From NCBI GenBank assembly GCA_009885415.1, contig VFKU01000481.1, positions 1 through 7,035 of the forward strand: DNA of 7,035 nucleotides, written 5' to 3'. Below the pieces are notes generated by a model, which worked only from the letters and a program-made list of their open reading frames with translations, made no database searches and was not told where the DNA came from. This document shows, piece after piece, positions 5,953 to 7,035 of this stretch; within the stretch, counting starts at the first letter, position 1, and each line of letters starts with the position of its first letter. The position numbers and the translations under genes are program-made. This stretch comes from Rhodothermota bacterium. GTDB lineage: Bacteria > Hydrogenedentota > Hydrogenedentia > Hydrogenedentales > GCA-2746185.

Positions 5953-6840
5953 ATGCGGCACGGAATGTGCTCTCCCGGCTGCATGAACCTGCGTGGATTA
6001 GACCCTGCCTTCAGCGCGATGCTCGCGTTGGGGGCCGGACTTGTTTTTGCGCAGGTGACGGCCGCCGCGGAGCCGACCGTGAGTTACGCGGTTTCGCCCG
6101 CGCAGCCGGTGGCGAAGGCCCCATTCCAGGTGACCTATGAGGTGCGCTGGGAAGGGGACGCAGAGTCGCTGGGCGTACTACCGGCGGAGCCGGCCTCGGT
6201 GGCTTGGGGTACGGGTCGCCTGACCGAGGCGAAGGCCGTTGCGGATGAAGACGGTCAGCGCTTGCACTACACGGTCGAATACGTGGCCGACCGGGCGGGC
6301 GAAATGCAGGTGCCGCCGCTGGCCTTGAGCTACGTTTTGGAACCACCGCTCGAAGAGCGGGCTAAAGTAGTGGCGGATGCGTCTGCTGCAGCGGCGGCCC
6401 CAGTAAAAGCGGTCGAGCCGCGGAGTTTGGAAGCGCCGGGTTTTTCGGTGACGGTCGGGCGCGATTTGGGCCTGGCCTGGTTGATAGGGGGTATCGGCGC
6501 TGTGGTATTGGCGGCGGGCGCGGCCTTGGCCGGGATACAGCTACGGCGTCGTCGTGCGTCGCGGGTGTCGGTGCCGGCGGAAGGCAGCACGATGCAGTCG
6601 CTGACGAATTTGGCGCGGCAGCACAGGCTGGATGGAAAGTTTTACGAGTACTACCGCGAACTGGCGCGCGCGGCGACCTTGATGGCGCCGAGCGTGGCAG
6701 CGAAGAAATTGCGCGAGAAGTTCGAGCAGAACGCGCAGCAGGTCGGTTACGGGGCCTTGCGGCCGACGGAAGACGAACTCGAGGGCGCATTACGCGACCT
6801 TGATCGGGTGACGCGCGAACAAGCGCAGACGGACCACTGA
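5953..6840 (+). CDS. BatD-like exported single-pass membrane protein
   Basis: The product is 295 residues. A hydrophobic stretch at 20-39 ending VTAAAEP looks like a cleaved signal peptide. Residues ~41-130 form a beta-sandwich-like domain with the BatD-style course (YAVSPAQPVAKAPFQVTYEV, then YVADRAGEMQVPPLALSYV). An Ala/Val/Pro-rich linker (135-160) leads to one membrane segment (~172-197) followed by Arg residues, then a helical cytoplasmic tail of ~95 residues. BatD proteins belong to Bacteroides aerotolerance-type operons with MoxR ATPases and are envelope proteins of unclear mechanism. This one is shorter than many, with one Ig-like domain. moxR begins 12 nt downstream, which supports the assignment. 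The start is uncertain: AGGG stands 6 nt before the ATG at 5953, while in-frame ATGs at 5965 and 5983 would give a more ordinary signal peptide. Confidence 0.65.
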   Translation: MRHGMCSPGCMNLRGLDPAFSAMLALGAGLVFAQVTAAAEPTVSYAVSPAQPVAKAPFQVTYEVRWEGDAESLGVLPAEPASVAWGTGRLTEAKAVADEDGQRLHYTVEYVADRAGEMQVPPLALSYVLEPPLEERAKVVADASAAAAAPVKAVEPRSLEAPGFSVTVGRDLGLAWLIGGIGAVVLAAGAALAGIQLRRRRASRVSVPAEGSTMQSLTNLARQHRLDGKFYEYYRELARAATLMAPSVAAKKLREKFEQNAQQVGYGALRPTEDELEGALRDLDRVTREQAQTDH

Positions 6841-6852
6841 GGGCATTTGGGC

Positions 6853-7035
6853 ATGGCGGTTTCGGTAGAAGCGATTCGGCGGAACGTCGAGACGCAGTCG
6901 CAGTTCGTCGGGCGGCTGCGCGCGGAGATCGCCAACGTGATCGTCGGCCAGCAGTACATGATCGATCGCCTGATCGTGGCGATGCTGGCGAACGGGCACG
7001 TGTTGATCGAGGGCGTGCCGGGCCTGGCCAAGACG
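6853..7035 (+). CDS. moxR: MoxR family AAA+ ATPase, N-terminal part (3' truncated by window)
   Basis: The frame runs from the ATG at 6853 to the window edge, giving 61 residues. It shows the MoxR N-terminal helix region, then IANVIVGQQYMIDRLIVAML, then HVLIEGVPGLAKT, which contains the Walker A motif GVPGLAKT typical of MoxR proteins. The rest of the ATPase (Walker B, sensors, lid domain) lies beyond the window. MoxR proteins act as chaperone-like ATPases that mature or activate partner proteins, usually beside genes for DUF58 and VWA-domain proteins. A GAGGG overlapping the upstream stop (6839-6843) lies 9 nt before the start, and the gap to the BatD-like gene is 12 nt, so the two are probably one operon. 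Confidence 0.9.
   Translation, partial: MAVSVEAIRRNVETQSQFVGRLRAEIANVIVGQQYMIDRLIVAMLANGHVLIEGVPGLAKT

Overview
This 7 kb window is GC-rich (well over 60% by eye) and densely coded, with short gaps and overlapping starts. Nothing in it looks mobile: no insertion sequence, no CRISPR array, no tRNA or rRNA gene. Secreted proteins, a MoxR/BatD-type pair and a small coiled-coil protein of a kind I associate with Planctomycetota, Verrucomicrobiota and Hydrogenedentota-like bacteria suggest an environmental Gram-negative bacterium near those groups. That placement is a low-confidence inference.

Region 1 (1-3828, + strand) is a compact cluster. It holds the end of an unrecognised gene, an 89-aa charged coiled-coil protein, a 461-aa protein with one N-terminal membrane anchor, and a 645-aa exported protein. 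The last resembles GH15-type (six-hairpin) glycoside hydrolases but seems to lack standard catalytic motifs. Gaps are 8, 4 and -4 nt, so these genes are very probably one operon. Its function is unknown.

Region 2 (3835-5778) is the most interpretable and most interesting part: a self-contained nitric oxide (NO) response locus. On the minus strand lies an NsrR-type Rrf2 regulator with the Fe-S ligand set Asp8/Cys90/Cys97/Cys103. Divergently, on the plus strand, lie a group I truncated hemoglobin and, 2 nt later, a three-domain [2Fe-2S]-FAD-NAD(P)H reductase. Between them a near-consensus sigma70 promoter (TTGACA-N17-TATATT) is overlapped by a 35-bp palindrome whose core fits the 11-1-11 NsrR operator pattern. 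The simplest reading is a split counterpart of flavohemoglobin Hmp: NO inactivates the NsrR cluster, the promoter opens, and NAD(P)H electrons pass through FAD and [2Fe-2S] to the globin heme, which converts NO and O2 to nitrate.

Region 3 (5779-7035) has a 174-nt gap without a clear terminator. It is followed by an exported, single-pass BatD-like protein and, 12 nt later, the start of a moxR AAA+ ATPase gene that runs off the window. This is the front of a MoxR/Bat-type operon, probably concerned with envelope protein maturation or stress.
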